Below, one piece after another: positions 16,529-25,910 of a stretch of 64,000 nt of DNA. The stretch is from positions 310,001 to 374,000 of the forward strand of contig NZ_BDCH01000017.1 in the NCBI RefSeq assembly GCF_001613405.1. Direction: 5' to 3'. Origin of the DNA: Nocardia crassostreae (GTDB lineage: Bacteria; Actinomycetota; Actinomycetes; Mycobacteriales; Mycobacteriaceae). The translations under genes and the position numbers were made by a program. Position 1 is the first letter of the stretch; every line of letters begins with the position of its first letter. The notes below the pieces were generated by a model. The model saw only the letters and a list, made by a program, of their open reading frames with translations, made no database searches and had not been told where the DNA came from.

Positions 16529-18132
16529 GGGGCTGCGTTCCTCGCTTCGACGAAGGTCATGGCTCGTTCCGCCATCGCGGTAATGGTGAGGCTCGGGTTG
16601 TTGCCGACATTAGCGGGCACCGCCGCACCGTCGCAGACCAAGAGGTTGCGGTAGCCGAAAACCCGGTGCCGGGAGTCAATGACGCCGGTCTCCGGTGTTT
16701 CGCCGATGACCGCGCCGCCCAGCAGGTGGGCGGTGGTGGGAATGGCGAAGACGGCCTCGGGGACGGCGGCCATGGTGGTGCCGCCGAGCCGGTCCGCGAT
16801 CCAGTCGGCCGCACGGTAGGCCTCGGGGAGGAAATCCGGATTCGGATGGGCGCGATCCTGTTCGGTGGTGAGCACCGGGAATCCGGTGGGCAGCCGGAAC
16901 CGGACCCGTAGGCGCATGGCGCTTTCCACGGTTTTCATGGTGGTCAGCATGATGGTGCGGCGCGAGGTGCCGCGGATGCGCAGGGATCTCACGAACCGGC
17001 GGGGGTGCCGGAAGGCGGTGCGCAGGAAGTACAGCGGCCGGGTGCGGCGGGTGCCGCGCGGATTGGCCAGGGTGTAGAGCAGCGACTGGATATCGGCATG
17101 GCCGCCGTAGGTGACCGGCTGGATATGGATGTCCGGGCCCGGATAGATGCCCGAGGTGAGCGCGACCGCCGCGCTGAAATCGTGGGTGTCGTCCGGGGCC
17201 AGCACGCCGAGGATGGCTTCGCTATTGGTGCGCACCAGCGTGCCGAGCCGATCGGACAGGCGCGGCAGCGCTCCGGACAGCTTGCAGCGCAGCAATAATC
17301 GGTTGGTGCCGAGCGCGCCCGCGGCGACGACCACACCGCGCGCGGTGACCGTCCGCCGGTCGCGGCGCACCCACGCGCCGGTGCGCTCGCTGGTGACGGC
17401 ATACCCGTCACCGCCGTCCGCGGCGCCGAGCGGCCGCACATCGACCACGGTCCGACCCGGAAGTATCTGCGCGCCTTGCTTTTCGGCGAACCACAGGTAG
17501 TTCTTCACCAGGGTGTTCTTCGCACCGTAGCGGCACCCGAGCAGACAGCTGCCACAGCGCACGCGGCCGGTGCGGGCGGGGCCCGATCCCCCGAAATACG
17601 GTTCCGGGACGGTCTTTCCGGGCTCGCCCAGGAATACGCCCACCGGCGTCTTGCGATAGGTGTGCCCGAAGCCGTGCTCGGTCGCGTACTCCCGCAGCAG
17701 TTCGTCCGCCGCGGTGTCCCGGTCGTAGTCGACGACCCCGAGCATCCGTTCGGCGGTATCGAAATGCGGCGCCAATTCCGCATCCCAGTCCCCCAGCCGC
17801 GACCACTGCGGGTGGGTCGCGAACTCCGGCCGCGCGCGGTAGAGCGTATTCGCATAACCCAGCGATCCCCCGCCCATGCCCGCACCCGTCACCAAGAACA
17901 GATCCTTGAACAAGGTCGGCTTGAAGATCCCCTGCATGCCGAGCGCGGGCAGGAAGTAGTACCGCGCGGCCTGCGACGCCCGCTGGGCGAAATCGGAATC
18001 CGCGAATCGCAGCCCGGCCTCGAGCACCCCGACGCGATACCCCTTCTCCGTCAACCGCAGCGCCGACACGCTGCCCCCGAACCCGGAACCGATGATCAGC
18101 CAGTCGAAATCGCATGCGGGACCCTCGACCAT
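16525..18132 (-). CDS. GMC oxidoreductase, cholesterol-oxidase-like (ChoD type)
   Basis: A 535-residue flavoenzyme. The N-terminal FAD-binding motif is IIGSGFGGSVSALRL. It also has GAGMGGGSLGYANTLYR, CGSCLLGCRYGAKNTLVKN as in ChoD-type enzymes, and the C-terminal pair HLLGGAVIG (His) and VGNNPSLTITAMAERA (Asn) that forms the GMC active site. The known relatives oxidise 3-hydroxysterols or similar alcohols. No signal peptide is seen, so it is probably cytoplasmic. It overlaps the crotonase gene by 4 bases. True cholesterol oxidase activity is uncertain, since some ChoD proteins do not degrade cholesterol in vivo. Confidence 0.82.
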   Translation of the reverse strand: MVEGPACDFDWLIIGSGFGGSVSALRLTEKGYRVGVLEAGLRFADSDFAQRASQAARYYFLPALGMQGIFKPTLFKDLFLVTGAGMGGGSLGYANTLYRARPEFATHPQWSRLGDWDAELAPHFDTAERMLGVVDYDRDTAADELLREYATEHGFGHTYRKTPVGVFLGEPGKTVPEPYFGGSGPARTGRVRCGSCLLGCRYGAKNTLVKNYLWFAEKQGAQILPGRTVVDVRPLGAADGGDGYAVTSERTGAWVRRDRRTVTARGVVVAAGALGTNRLLLRCKLSGALPRLSDRLGTLVRTNSEAILGVLAPDDTHDFSAAVALTSGIYPGPDIHIQPVTYGGHADIQSLLYTLANPRGTRRTRPLYFLRTAFRHPRRFVRSLRIRGTSRRTIMLTTMKTVESAMRLRVRFRLPTGFPVLTTEQDRAHPNPDFLPEAYRAADWIADRLGGTTMAAVPEAVFAIPTTAHLLGGAVIGETPETGVIDSRHRVFGYRNLLVCDGAAVPANVGNNPSLTITAMAERAMTFVEARNAAP

Positions 18133-18233
18133 GACCGGACCCTATCTGCGATCGGAGCCGCCGCCATTGACTCCGTCGGCCGTGCCGGCGACATCTCCGG
18201 TCAGGTCATCCAGTCTCGCTCGATGGCCCGAAT

Positions 18234-18249
18234 TGCCATAGTCGTGGCA
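18234..18249. promoter_or_regulatory. Small inverted repeat before the GlxA-type regulator
   Basis: TGCCA-TAGTCG-TGGCA has 5-bp arms. It lies 36 bp before the chosen ATG of the AraC/GlxA regulator, within the divergent gap shared with the ChoD-like gene. The position fits an autoregulatory site, but arms this short may arise by chance. Confidence 0.3.
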
Positions 18250-18285
18250 TTGACGCCATCCCCGCGTGGGTCGCAGGCTGGGGAG

Positions 18286-19260
18286 ATGCGGGTCGTGCTG
18301 ATGGTGGTGTTCGACGGTTTCCAGTTGCTGGATGCCGCCGGACCCGCCGATGTGCTCAGCTCGGCCACCCACCTGGGCGCACAACCCGGGTATCGCGTGG
18401 AGCTGGCGGCGACGCGGGCCGGGCCGGTGCGCTCGGCCTCCGGCATTGCGGTCACCGCGGAACATGCGCTTGCGGACTGGACGGAGCCGGTGCACATGGT
18501 GCTGGTCGCCGGGGGCCTGACTGCGTGGACGGCCAGCACGGACACCGAGCTTGTCACGGGGATCCAGCGGCTGGCCGGGCTCGCCGAGCGGGTCGGGTCG
18601 GTGTGCTCGGGCGCGTTCCTGCTGGCCCGCGCCGGACTGCTGGACGGGCGGCGGGCCACCACGCACTGGGCGGGCGGGGAGATGCTGGCCGGGGCCTTCC
18701 CCGGGGTGCGGACCGAGCCGGACCGAATCTATGTGCGGGACGGGCCGGTGTGGACCTCGGCGGGGGTCACCGCCGGAATCGATCTGGCGCTGGCCATGGT
18801 GGCCGCCGATCACGGGCCGGAGTTAGCGCGGGAGGTGGCGCGCTGGCTGGTGGTGTACCTGCACCGGCCGGGCGGGCAGAGCCAGTTCAGCGCACCCGTC
18901 GCCGCGCTGCCGCCCAAGCGGAATTCGCTGCGCGCACTACAGATTTGGCTGGAGGAGAATCTCGACGCCGATCTGTCGCTGGCCGCGCTGGCCGAGCGGT
19001 CCGGGATGAGCAGGCGGCATTTCTCCCGGGTGTTCGCCACCGAACTCGGCACCACCCCGGCGCGCTATGTCGAGCGGGTGCGCATGGGCGCGGCGCGGCG
19101 GCTGCTGGAGACCACCGATCAGCCGCTGGACCGGGTCGCGGCCGCCGTCGGCCTGGGCAGTCCCGAGACCCTCTATCGAATCTTCCACCGCCACCTGGGT
19201 GTATCGCCGGGCGAGTATCGCGCCCGGTTCACCGTATCCGAAAGAGAGAATGCCCCATGA
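18286..19260 (+). CDS. GlxA family transcriptional regulator (DJ-1/PfpI plus AraC HTH)
   Basis: A 324-residue regulator. The N-terminal DJ-1/PfpI-like domain (residues ~1-180; VVFDGFQLLDAAGPADV, VCSGAFLLARAGLLDGR, ATTHW) is followed by an AraC-type double helix-turn-helix (DADLSLAALAERSGMSRRHFSRVF and RVAAAVGLGSPETLYRIFHRHLGVSP). Such proteins sense a small ligand with the first domain and activate an adjacent operon. The ATG at 18286 begins the conserved MRVVLMVVFDG; an earlier in-frame ATG at 18223 would add 21 residues overlapping a possible operator. Its stop overlaps the start of the following DJ-1/PfpI gene by 4 bases. Confidence 0.87.
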   Translation: MRVVLMVVFDGFQLLDAAGPADVLSSATHLGAQPGYRVELAATRAGPVRSASGIAVTAEHALADWTEPVHMVLVAGGLTAWTASTDTELVTGIQRLAGLAERVGSVCSGAFLLARAGLLDGRRATTHWAGGEMLAGAFPGVRTEPDRIYVRDGPVWTSAGVTAGIDLALAMVAADHGPELAREVARWLVVYLHRPGGQSQFSAPVAALPPKRNSLRALQIWLEENLDADLSLAALAERSGMSRRHFSRVFATELGTTPARYVERVRMGAARRLLETTDQPLDRVAAAVGLGSPETLYRIFHRHLGVSPGEYRARFTVSERENAP

Positions 19261-19991
19261 CCTTTCAGGTCGCCATCGTGCTGTATCCGGGTATGACGGT
19301 GCTCGACGCCATCGGCCCCTACGAGGTGCTGCGCGGTCTGCCCGACAGCGAATTGCGGTTCGTATCCAATGAAGTCGGCCCGATCGTCTCCGACAGCGGG
19401 GTGCTGGTGCTCGGCGCCACGCACACCTTCGCCGAGGCGCCCGCACCGGATCTGGTGCTGGTGCCGGGCTCGGAGGGCGCGACCGCCGCGGCCATGGCCG
19501 ACAAGGAGCTCATCGGCTGGCTGCGGGCCGTGCACGAGACCACGCAGTGGACCACCTCGGTGTGCAGCGGCGCGCTGATACTGGCGGCGGCCGATATCCT
19601 GCGCGGGCATCCGGCCACCACGCACTGGGCCGCGCAACCGGCGCTGGCCGCCTTCGGCGCGCAGTCGCGGCCGCACGACCGGATCGTGCGCAGCGGCAAG
19701 ATCGTCACCGCCGCCGGGGTCTCGGCCGGGATCGATCTCGGGCTCTGGCTGGTCGGGCAGATCGCGGGGGACGAGGTCGCGCAGATGACCCAGTTGACCA
19801 TCGAATACGATCCGTACCCGCCCTACGACACCGGCCATCCGGACAAGGCGCCCGCCGATCTGCTGCGCAAGACCCGGCTGGAGCTGACCAAACGCGCCGC
19901 CTCCCCGCGACTGCCCATCGACGTGGGCATCGCGCTGTGGCGGGTGACCTTGAATCGGGTCCGCGACCGCGTCGGCGCCACGCGGGGGTAG
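19257..19991 (+). CDS. DJ-1/PfpI family protein (isonitrile-hydratase-like)
   Basis: A 244-residue protein with a DJ-1/PfpI domain over the first ~190 residues (QVAIVLYPGMTVLDAIGPYEVL; nucleophile Cys in TTSVCSGALILAAADILRG; ATTHW; GVSAGIDLGLWLVGQI). This layout resembles isonitrile hydratase InhA and related amidase-like members. It starts at ATG 19257, inside the stop of the GlxA-type regulator gene, so the pair forms a coupled operon and the regulator's ligand may be this protein's substrate. The last ~50 residues are basic and not recognisable. Confidence 0.82.
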   Translation: MTFQVAIVLYPGMTVLDAIGPYEVLRGLPDSELRFVSNEVGPIVSDSGVLVLGATHTFAEAPAPDLVLVPGSEGATAAAMADKELIGWLRAVHETTQWTTSVCSGALILAAADILRGHPATTHWAAQPALAAFGAQSRPHDRIVRSGKIVTAAGVSAGIDLGLWLVGQIAGDEVAQMTQLTIEYDPYPPYDTGHPDKAPADLLRKTRLELTKRAASPRLPIDVGIALWRVTLNRVRDRVGATRG

Positions 19992-19992
19992 C

Positions 19993-20400
19993 TCAGCTCG
20001 CGCTCCAGCCCGACCAGCGCGTGACATCGACGGCGAGCACCGGACCGGGCGGCGGCTGCTCGAGGTAGATCGGATAGCGCGTGGACAATTCGCGCAGGGC
20101 CCCGCGCGCCTCCTCGCCGTCGGCGATGCGGGCTCGGCCGTCGGCGCGGACCCACCACAGGTGTGTCCAGTCCTCGGTGTAGTGATCGGCCAGGACGGCA
20201 ACGCCCGGATTGGCCGCGATATTCGCCAGTCGCCGTAGGGCTGTGATCGTCTTCGGCTTGGCGTCGACGGCGGTGTAGACGATGTCGCCGAGCACGGCGA
20301 ACACGATGGGCACGAGATGCGGCGAACCGTCGCCGGATACGGTCGCCAAGCGCGCTACCCGCTCGGCGGCGAACAGCTCCCGCGCCCGCCGCGACGTCAT
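19993..20400 (-). CDS. Pyridoxamine-phosphate-oxidase-fold protein (F420/FMN-binding, Rv0121-like)
   Basis: A 135-residue split-barrel protein. RVARLATVSGDGSPHLVPIVFAV and DAKPKTITALRRLANIAANP fit the PPOX class (F420-dependent subfamily); HYTEDWTHLWWVRADG and a C-terminal ...VTRWSGWS are also typical. It would bind FMN or F420 and reduce an unknown substrate. I chose ATG at 20400, which has GGA six bases upstream; ATG at 20406 is equally in frame. The gene converges on the DJ-1 gene with a 1-bp gap. Confidence 0.78.
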   Translation of the reverse strand: MTSRRARELFAAERVARLATVSGDGSPHLVPIVFAVLGDIVYTAVDAKPKTITALRRLANIAANPGVAVLADHYTEDWTHLWWVRADGRARIADGEEARGALRELSTRYPIYLEQPPPGPVLAVDVTRWSGWSAS

Positions 20401-20511
20401 TCGCATTCCATGATCGTTGCACTTTCCGGGGCCCCGGGCGATCTCTCCTTGCGGGCACAGCACGTCGGCATCGTGAACGTGCCCGTCATCGGGGGATCTC
20501 AGGGGGAAACC

Positions 20512-21666
20512 ATGCCGCGTCGTCACCGGCCCGCGCCTGCCGCGCCGCAGCGCTCGGGCGCACTCGTCCACCCGAAGCGCTGGTCGGCGGTCGCGGTGCT
20601 GTCCGCCCTACTGCTCGGCCTCGCGGGGTGTGTGACCGTGCCCGAGCCTTCGCCGTCCGAGGGGCGGGAGTTGTTCGCGTACACGACTTCCGAGGAACTG
20701 GTGATCGCGGACGGCACCGGGGTTCGCTCGCGGACCCCGGTGCGAACCGACACCCGATCCGAGATCCGGTTCACCGTGGATGCGAAATACATTGCCGCCC
20801 GGGAATACACCGACCCCGACAGTCCCGGCGTGCTGACAGCCGTGCCCGTGGCGCAGCCCGACCAGCCCATTCGCATCCAATGCGACTGCCGTGGCTTCGT
20901 CACTATTTCCGACAGCACCATCGCATGGCTCACCACCGGCGGAATCATCAATCGGATGAATCTGGTTGCGGCACAACCGTAACCAACCGAATGGCGCGTC
21001 CTGCCCGCGCCGATCGCGAAGGACGGATCCTTCTTCACCGACCAATTGCTGGCCGCCGACGGGGATCTGCTGCTGCGGACTCGCACCGAATTCAGCTTCC
21101 TGACCCATTCCTTCCGCAGCGAGGTGTCCCTGCTGGGATCGGACGGCGCCGCCCAGACCTTCGGTGAGCTGCCCGAGGTGGACAGCCTCGTGCACGGCGC
21201 GGCCTTCTCCCCGGACGGCGCCGCCGCCGTGGTGATCGCCGACGCCGAGCCGTACGGTTACGTCCATCCCTACGGCTGCTACCGGGCCGCCGTGACGGCG
21301 GTGGATCTCCGCCCCGGGACCCTGCGCACCACCTATCCCGTCACCGAGAACTGCACCACGCCCCGAAAAGTCCGCTGGGACAGCGACTCCGGACCGACCC
21401 TGGTCGTCGCGCAGCGCGAACGCGACGAGCCGACCGGCAACGAGCGCAGTTACCGCTGGCAGTACGCCGATGATCAGTGGTCCCCGGTGGACGGGCCGGT
21501 CGTCGACCGCGCCGAGACGGTGAACCGCGCGGTCGTCGAACTCGCCGAGCCCAGCGACAAGCACGCGCACACCCTGTACCGCGTCGCGGCGAATGGCGTC
21601 CGCACCCAGCTGGCGGCGGGCGTCTACGCCATGGCCGTCCCCGGCAGGGACCGGTCCTCCGGCTGA
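20512..21666 (+). pseudogene. Secreted lipoprotein of unknown function, split by an in-frame TAA
   Basis: The ATG at 20512, after a GGGGGA site, opens a protein with a signal peptide ending in the lipobox LLLGLAGC. After 156 codons a TAA (20980-20982) interrupts the frame, which then continues unbroken to 21666 for a total of 384 codons. Both halves share composition and a beta-rich, propeller-like style (GAAFSPDGAAAVVIA; TAVDLRPGTLRTTY), which suggests one extracytoplasmic lipoprotein. CAA to TAA would explain the stop. No family is recognised. The downstream half has no convincing ribosome binding site. Confidence 0.65.
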
Positions 21667-21760
21667 TGTACACAACTTCGGGGGTACCGTGGCCCGGAGT
21701 CGATGGGGATCGTGGAGTGCGACCGCGGCGGCGGACGCCCGCCGGGCCAGGAGAGCATTC

Positions 21761-23377
21761 ATGACTATCGATCCGAACACCGTCGTTCGCGACCTGCTCG
21801 CGGAGTATGGCTCCCCCACGGCGTGTGCCGCGGAGTTGCTGTGCGACCGGCATCCCGCCGGGGATATCGCGTTCACCATTGTGGAGAGCGATCTGAGCGC
21901 GGCCGATATCACCTACGGCGAATTGCGTGAGCGGTCCGGCCGGTTCGCGGCGGCGCTGGCGGATCTCGGGATCGAGCCGGGCGATCGGGTCGCGACCCTC
22001 ATGGGCAAGTCGGCGGATCTGCTGACGGTCTTGCTCGGGATCTGGCGGCGCGGGGCGGTGCATGTACCGCTGTTCACCGCCTTCGCACCGGCGGCCATTG
22101 CCTTCCGGCTCACCGCGAGCGGCGCGAAAGTCGTTGTGGCCGATGCCGATCAGCAATCCAAGCTGAATCCGGGCGAGGATGTGCCCGCCGATCCGATATG
22201 GCGGGTGATCGTCGCGGGCGGGGCGGGCGAGCTGTCGCTGGACGCACTGCTGGCCCGGTACCCCGCGGACGATCCGCGCGGCGCGGCCGTGGCGGTGGGT
22301 GCGGACGGCATTCTCGTGCAGCTGTACACGAGCGGAACCACGGGGACGCCCAAGGGGGTTCCGGTGCCGGTGCGGGCGCTGGCGGGCCTGGTCGGCTATC
22401 AGCGTTTCGCGCTCGATGTGCGCGCCGACGACGTTTACTGGAATATCGCCGATCCCGGGTGGGCGTACGGGTTGTATTACGCCATCCTGTCGCCGCTGGC
22501 GAGCGGAACGCGCAGTCTGCTGCTGCATTCCGGGTTCTCCGCACCGCTCACCCGGCAGGTGCTCGAGAAGTTCGGCGTGACGAATCTGGCCGCCGCCCCG
22601 ACCGTCTACCGCGCGCTCCGGGCCGATGACGAAAGCGCTTGGGCCGGTGTGCGATTGCGGCGCGCATCCTCGGCCGGAGAGCCGCTGACCCCGGATATCC
22701 CGGCCTGGTCCGAGCGGGCGCTGGGCATCGCGGTGCGCGACCACTACGGGCAGACCGAGCACGGCATGCTGATCGCCAATTCCTGGCACGACGCATTGCG
22801 CGCCGAGGTGCGGCCGGGCTCGATGGGCAAGCCGCTGCCCGGTACGACCCTGGCCGTCATCGACGAGAACTCCGATCGCGTACTGGCTCCCGGTGAGCAG
22901 GGCCGGGTGGTCGTGGATACCCGCACCAGTCCGGCGATCTGGTTCACCGGCTATGTGGACGCGCCCGAGCAGACCGCGTCCCGCTATACCGCCGACGGTC
23001 GCTGGTATCTGACCGGCGACGCCGGGACGGTCGACGCGGATGGCTTCTTCTACTTCTCGGCCCGCGACGACGATGTGATCATCATGGCCGGTTATCGCAT
23101 CGGCCCGTTCGATGTCGAGAGCGTGCTGGTGTTGCACGAGGCCGTGCTGGAGGCCGCCGTGGTCGGCATGCCGGACGACCTGCGCGGCGAGGTGCTCGAG
23201 GCATTCGTGGTGCTGGCCAATGGTTTCCGGGGCGGTCCGGAACTGGAGGCGGAACTACAGCGGCTGGTGAAGACCAAGTTCGCCGCGCACGCCTATCCGC
23301 GCACCGTGCACTTCGTGGACGCCCTGCCCAAGACGCCCAGCGGCAAGGTGCAGCGGTTCCTGTTGCGGCAGCGCTGA
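21761..23377 (+). CDS. AMP-forming acyl-CoA synthetase
   Basis: A 538-residue adenylating ligase. The phosphate-binding loop is LYTSGTTGTPKGVP, the adenine region DHYGQTEHGM, the hinge region WYLTGDAG...FYFSARDDDVII, and the C-terminal catalytic Lys lies in KTPSGKVQRFLL. It activates a carboxylic acid to its CoA thioester. IADPGWAYGLYY resembles acetyl/propionyl- and medium-chain-type synthetases. The ATG follows GGAGA. The MHS transporter gene 124 bp downstream on the same strand may import its substrate. Confidence 0.88.
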   Translation: MTIDPNTVVRDLLAEYGSPTACAAELLCDRHPAGDIAFTIVESDLSAADITYGELRERSGRFAAALADLGIEPGDRVATLMGKSADLLTVLLGIWRRGAVHVPLFTAFAPAAIAFRLTASGAKVVVADADQQSKLNPGEDVPADPIWRVIVAGGAGELSLDALLARYPADDPRGAAVAVGADGILVQLYTSGTTGTPKGVPVPVRALAGLVGYQRFALDVRADDVYWNIADPGWAYGLYYAILSPLASGTRSLLLHSGFSAPLTRQVLEKFGVTNLAAAPTVYRALRADDESAWAGVRLRRASSAGEPLTPDIPAWSERALGIAVRDHYGQTEHGMLIANSWHDALRAEVRPGSMGKPLPGTTLAVIDENSDRVLAPGEQGRVVVDTRTSPAIWFTGYVDAPEQTASRYTADGRWYLTGDAGTVDADGFFYFSARDDDVIIMAGYRIGPFDVESVLVLHEAVLEAAVVGMPDDLRGEVLEAFVVLANGFRGGPELEAELQRLVKTKFAAHAYPRTVHFVDALPKTPSGKVQRFLLRQR

Positions 23378-23500
23378 GCCGGAGTCGGCGGGGCCGCCCC
23401 ACCCCCATTCCGGGGGTAGTTCTACAGTGACGTGGATCACTACGTTTCTCTCACCCAGCGGGACCCGAACGGCCCGCGCCGGGCAGAAAGAGGAACAGCA

Positions 23501-24820
23501 GTGAAAGTCTCACCCACGACGACGGCGACCCCGGCGTCCGGAACCAGCGTGCGAAAAGTGGCGATTGCCAGCTGTATCGGCACCACCATCGAGTTCTACG
23601 ACTTCTTCATCTACGGCACCGCGGCGGCCCTGGTCTTTCCGAAGGTGTTCTTCCCGGCGCTGGGGTCCACGGCGGGCACCGTCGCCTCGTTCACGACCTT
23701 CGCGGTGGCGTTCATCGCCCGGCCGGTCGGCGCGGTGCTGTTCGGGCACTACGGCGATCGCGTCGGCCGCAAGGCGACCCTGGTGTCCACGCTGCTGCTG
23801 ATGGGCGTGTGCACCCTGCTCATCGGCCTGCTGCCCAGTGCCGACAGCATCGGCGTGCTCGCGCCGATCCTGTTGGTGCTGCTGCGCTTCGGTCAGGGCT
23901 TCGCCGTCGGCGGCGAATGGGCGGGCGCCACCCTGCTCACCGCCGAATACGCCCCGCCCGGCAAGCGCGGCCGCTACGCCATGTTCCCGCAGGTCGGCCC
24001 GGCCTTCGCATTCCTGTTGTCCAGCAGCACCTTCCTGATCACCGGCGCGGTGCTGGGCGATACCAATCAGACCTTCCTCACCTGAGGTTGGCGCATTCCG
24101 TTCCTGTTCTCCATCGTGCTGGTCGCCCTCGGCCTCTACGTGCGCCTCGCCATCGAGGAGACCCCCGTCTTCCGGGCGAACCAAACCGCCCGCGCCGCGG
24201 CCGGTCCCGCCACCGGCCGTCTGCCCTTCCTCGACGCCGTCCGGCACCAGCCCCGCGAGATCCTGCTCACCGGCGGCGCACTGGCCACCCAGTTCTCCTT
24301 CTTCTACATGGGCACCGCCTACCTCACCAGCTACGGCACCAAAACCCTGGGCTTCACCCGCCCGTTCGTCCTCACCGTCGGCATTGCGGCGGCCATCGCC
24401 TTCGGCATAGCCACCGTCACCTCCGCGCTCTACTCCGACCGCCTGGGCCGCCGCCGAGTCCTGTTGGCCGCCTGCACCGTAGCCATCTTCTGGGCCCTGG
24501 CCCTGTTCCCCCTCCTGGACACCGGCACCCACCTGGCCTTCGCCATAGGCGTCATCGTCACCCTCACCATCTTCGGCATCGAGTACGGCCCTTGCGGCGC
24601 CCTGCTCCCCGAAACCTTCCAAACCCGCTACCGCTACACCGGAGCCGGTCTCGGCTACAACCTCGGCGGCGTCGTAGGCGGCGCCATCCCGCCACTCATC
24701 GCCGCCCCCCTGACCGAAGCCTTCGGCAGCATCTCCATCGGCATCCTCCTCGCCGCCCTCGCCGCCCTCAGCGTCGCCTGCACCTGGGGACTGACCGAAA
24801 CCAAGGACAAGGCTCTCTGA
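23501..24820 (+). pseudogene. MHS-family MFS transporter interrupted by an in-frame TGA
   Basis: A metabolite:H+ symporter of 439 codons: ASCIGTTIEFYDFFIYGTAAAL in helix 1, GHYGDRVGRKATL at loop 2-3, and GQGFAVGGEWAGATLL in helix 4/5 are MHS hallmarks. Codon 195 is TGA (24083-24085) in the context FLT-stop-GWRIPFLFS. The intact MHS paralogue at 62337 reads FLSWGWRIPFLLS here, so TGG to TGA is clear. The remaining frame to 24820 is open and protein-like. The GTG at 23501 follows GAGGA. As read, the product would have only about half of its helices. Confidence 0.85.
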
Positions 24821-24867
24821 GATCCCACCGCACACGCCGGGGCGGACCGCCGCCCCGGCCATCGGCA

Positions 24868-25794
24868 TCACGGGACGAGAACCGTTTTGCCCTTGGCGTT
24901 TCCGGTGGTGGCGTGGGCCTCGGCGGCGTCGGCGAGGGGGAATTCGCGGTCGACGTGGACGCGGAGGGCGCCGGATTCGGTGAGGGCCACCAGTTCGGCC
25001 AGGTCGGTCGCGGAGGGGTGGACCATGACCGTTTCGAAGCGGATGCCTTGCTGGGCGGCTTGTTCGGGGGTGATGCCGGGGTTGTGGCCGACGGTGGTCA
25101 CCAGGAGGGCGCCGGGCTTCAGGAGTTGGGTGGAGCGTAGGGCGTAGTCGCCGCCGACCAGGTCGAGGACCACGTCGACCGGATCGGTAGCGGTGGTGAA
25201 ATCGGTTGTGGTGTAGTCGATCAGCTCGTCGGCGCCGAGGTCGGTGAGGAAGGCGTGGTTGGCGGTGCGGGCGGTGGCGATGACGTGGGCGCCGCGGGAC
25301 TTGGCGATTTGGACGGCCAGGTGGCCGACGCCTCCGGCGGCGGCGTGGATCAGGACGCGCTGGCCCGGTTCGACAGCGGCAATGGTGACCAGGCCCTCCC
25401 AGGCGGTGAGACCGGCCAAGGGGAGCGCGCCCGCCGCGGACATGGGGAGGGCGGCGGGCTTGGCCACCAGCTCGTCGGAGGGAGCCACCAGGTATTCGGC
25501 ATACGCCCCAGCGGCTTTCGGGAACAGTGTCAGGCCGAGCACTTCCGCGCCCACCTCGAAGCGGGTCACGCCGTCGCCGAGCGCTTCGACGACGCCTGCC
25601 ACATCCCAGCCCAGGGCGAAGGGCGGTTCGGGGAACAGCGGAAAATGCCCGCCACGGACCGCCGCGTCGACCGGGTTCACACCGGCCGCGCGCACGCGCA
25701 CCAGCACCTCCCCGGCGGCGGGACGCGGGCGCTCGATCTCGGTGCGGTACAGCACTTCGGGGCCGCCGAAGGTGTCCTGGGTGATCGCGTACAT
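24868..25794 (-). CDS. NADP-dependent quinone oxidoreductase-like (zinc-free MDR family)
   Basis: A 308-residue medium-chain dehydrogenase/reductase. The N-terminal GroES-like domain (GEVLVRVRAAGVNPVD) is followed by a nucleotide-binding fold (VLIHAAAGGVGHLAVQIAKSRGAHVIATAR). The catalytic zinc ligands of alcohol dehydrogenases are missing, as expected for quinone/enone reductases. It would reduce quinones or alpha,beta-unsaturated carbonyls with NADPH. AAAGGAGA lies 6 bases before the ATG, a strong site. It converges on the MHS transporter gene. Confidence 0.87.
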   Translation of the reverse strand: MYAITQDTFGGPEVLYRTEIERPRPAAGEVLVRVRAAGVNPVDAAVRGGHFPLFPEPPFALGWDVAGVVEALGDGVTRFEVGAEVLGLTLFPKAAGAYAEYLVAPSDELVAKPAALPMSAAGALPLAGLTAWEGLVTIAAVEPGQRVLIHAAAGGVGHLAVQIAKSRGAHVIATARTANHAFLTDLGADELIDYTTTDFTTATDPVDVVLDLVGGDYALRSTQLLKPGALLVTTVGHNPGITPEQAAQQGIRFETVMVHPSATDLAELVALTESGALRVHVDREFPLADAAEAHATTGNAKGKTVLVP

Positions 25795-25910
25795 GAGAGT
25801 CTCCTTTATTTGCCGTGCGGACTATTGCTACGACAAACAAGTACTCCCAGTTATTCCTCGCGTCAACTATCCGCGCGTAAACCACAGCTGCGCAAGGGCG
25901 TATGCCCCGG

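Noticed and set aside
21341..23137. 598-codon minus-strand open frame opposite the acyl-CoA synthetase
   Set aside because: No family features; the plus strand has all adenylate-forming motifs.
7576..24085. TGA read as tryptophan or selenocysteine to explain the two interrupted transporters
   Set aside because: TGA is the ordinary stop of most genes here, other interruptions are TAG and TAA, no SECIS-like element was seen, and the expected residue is Trp rather than Cys/Sec.
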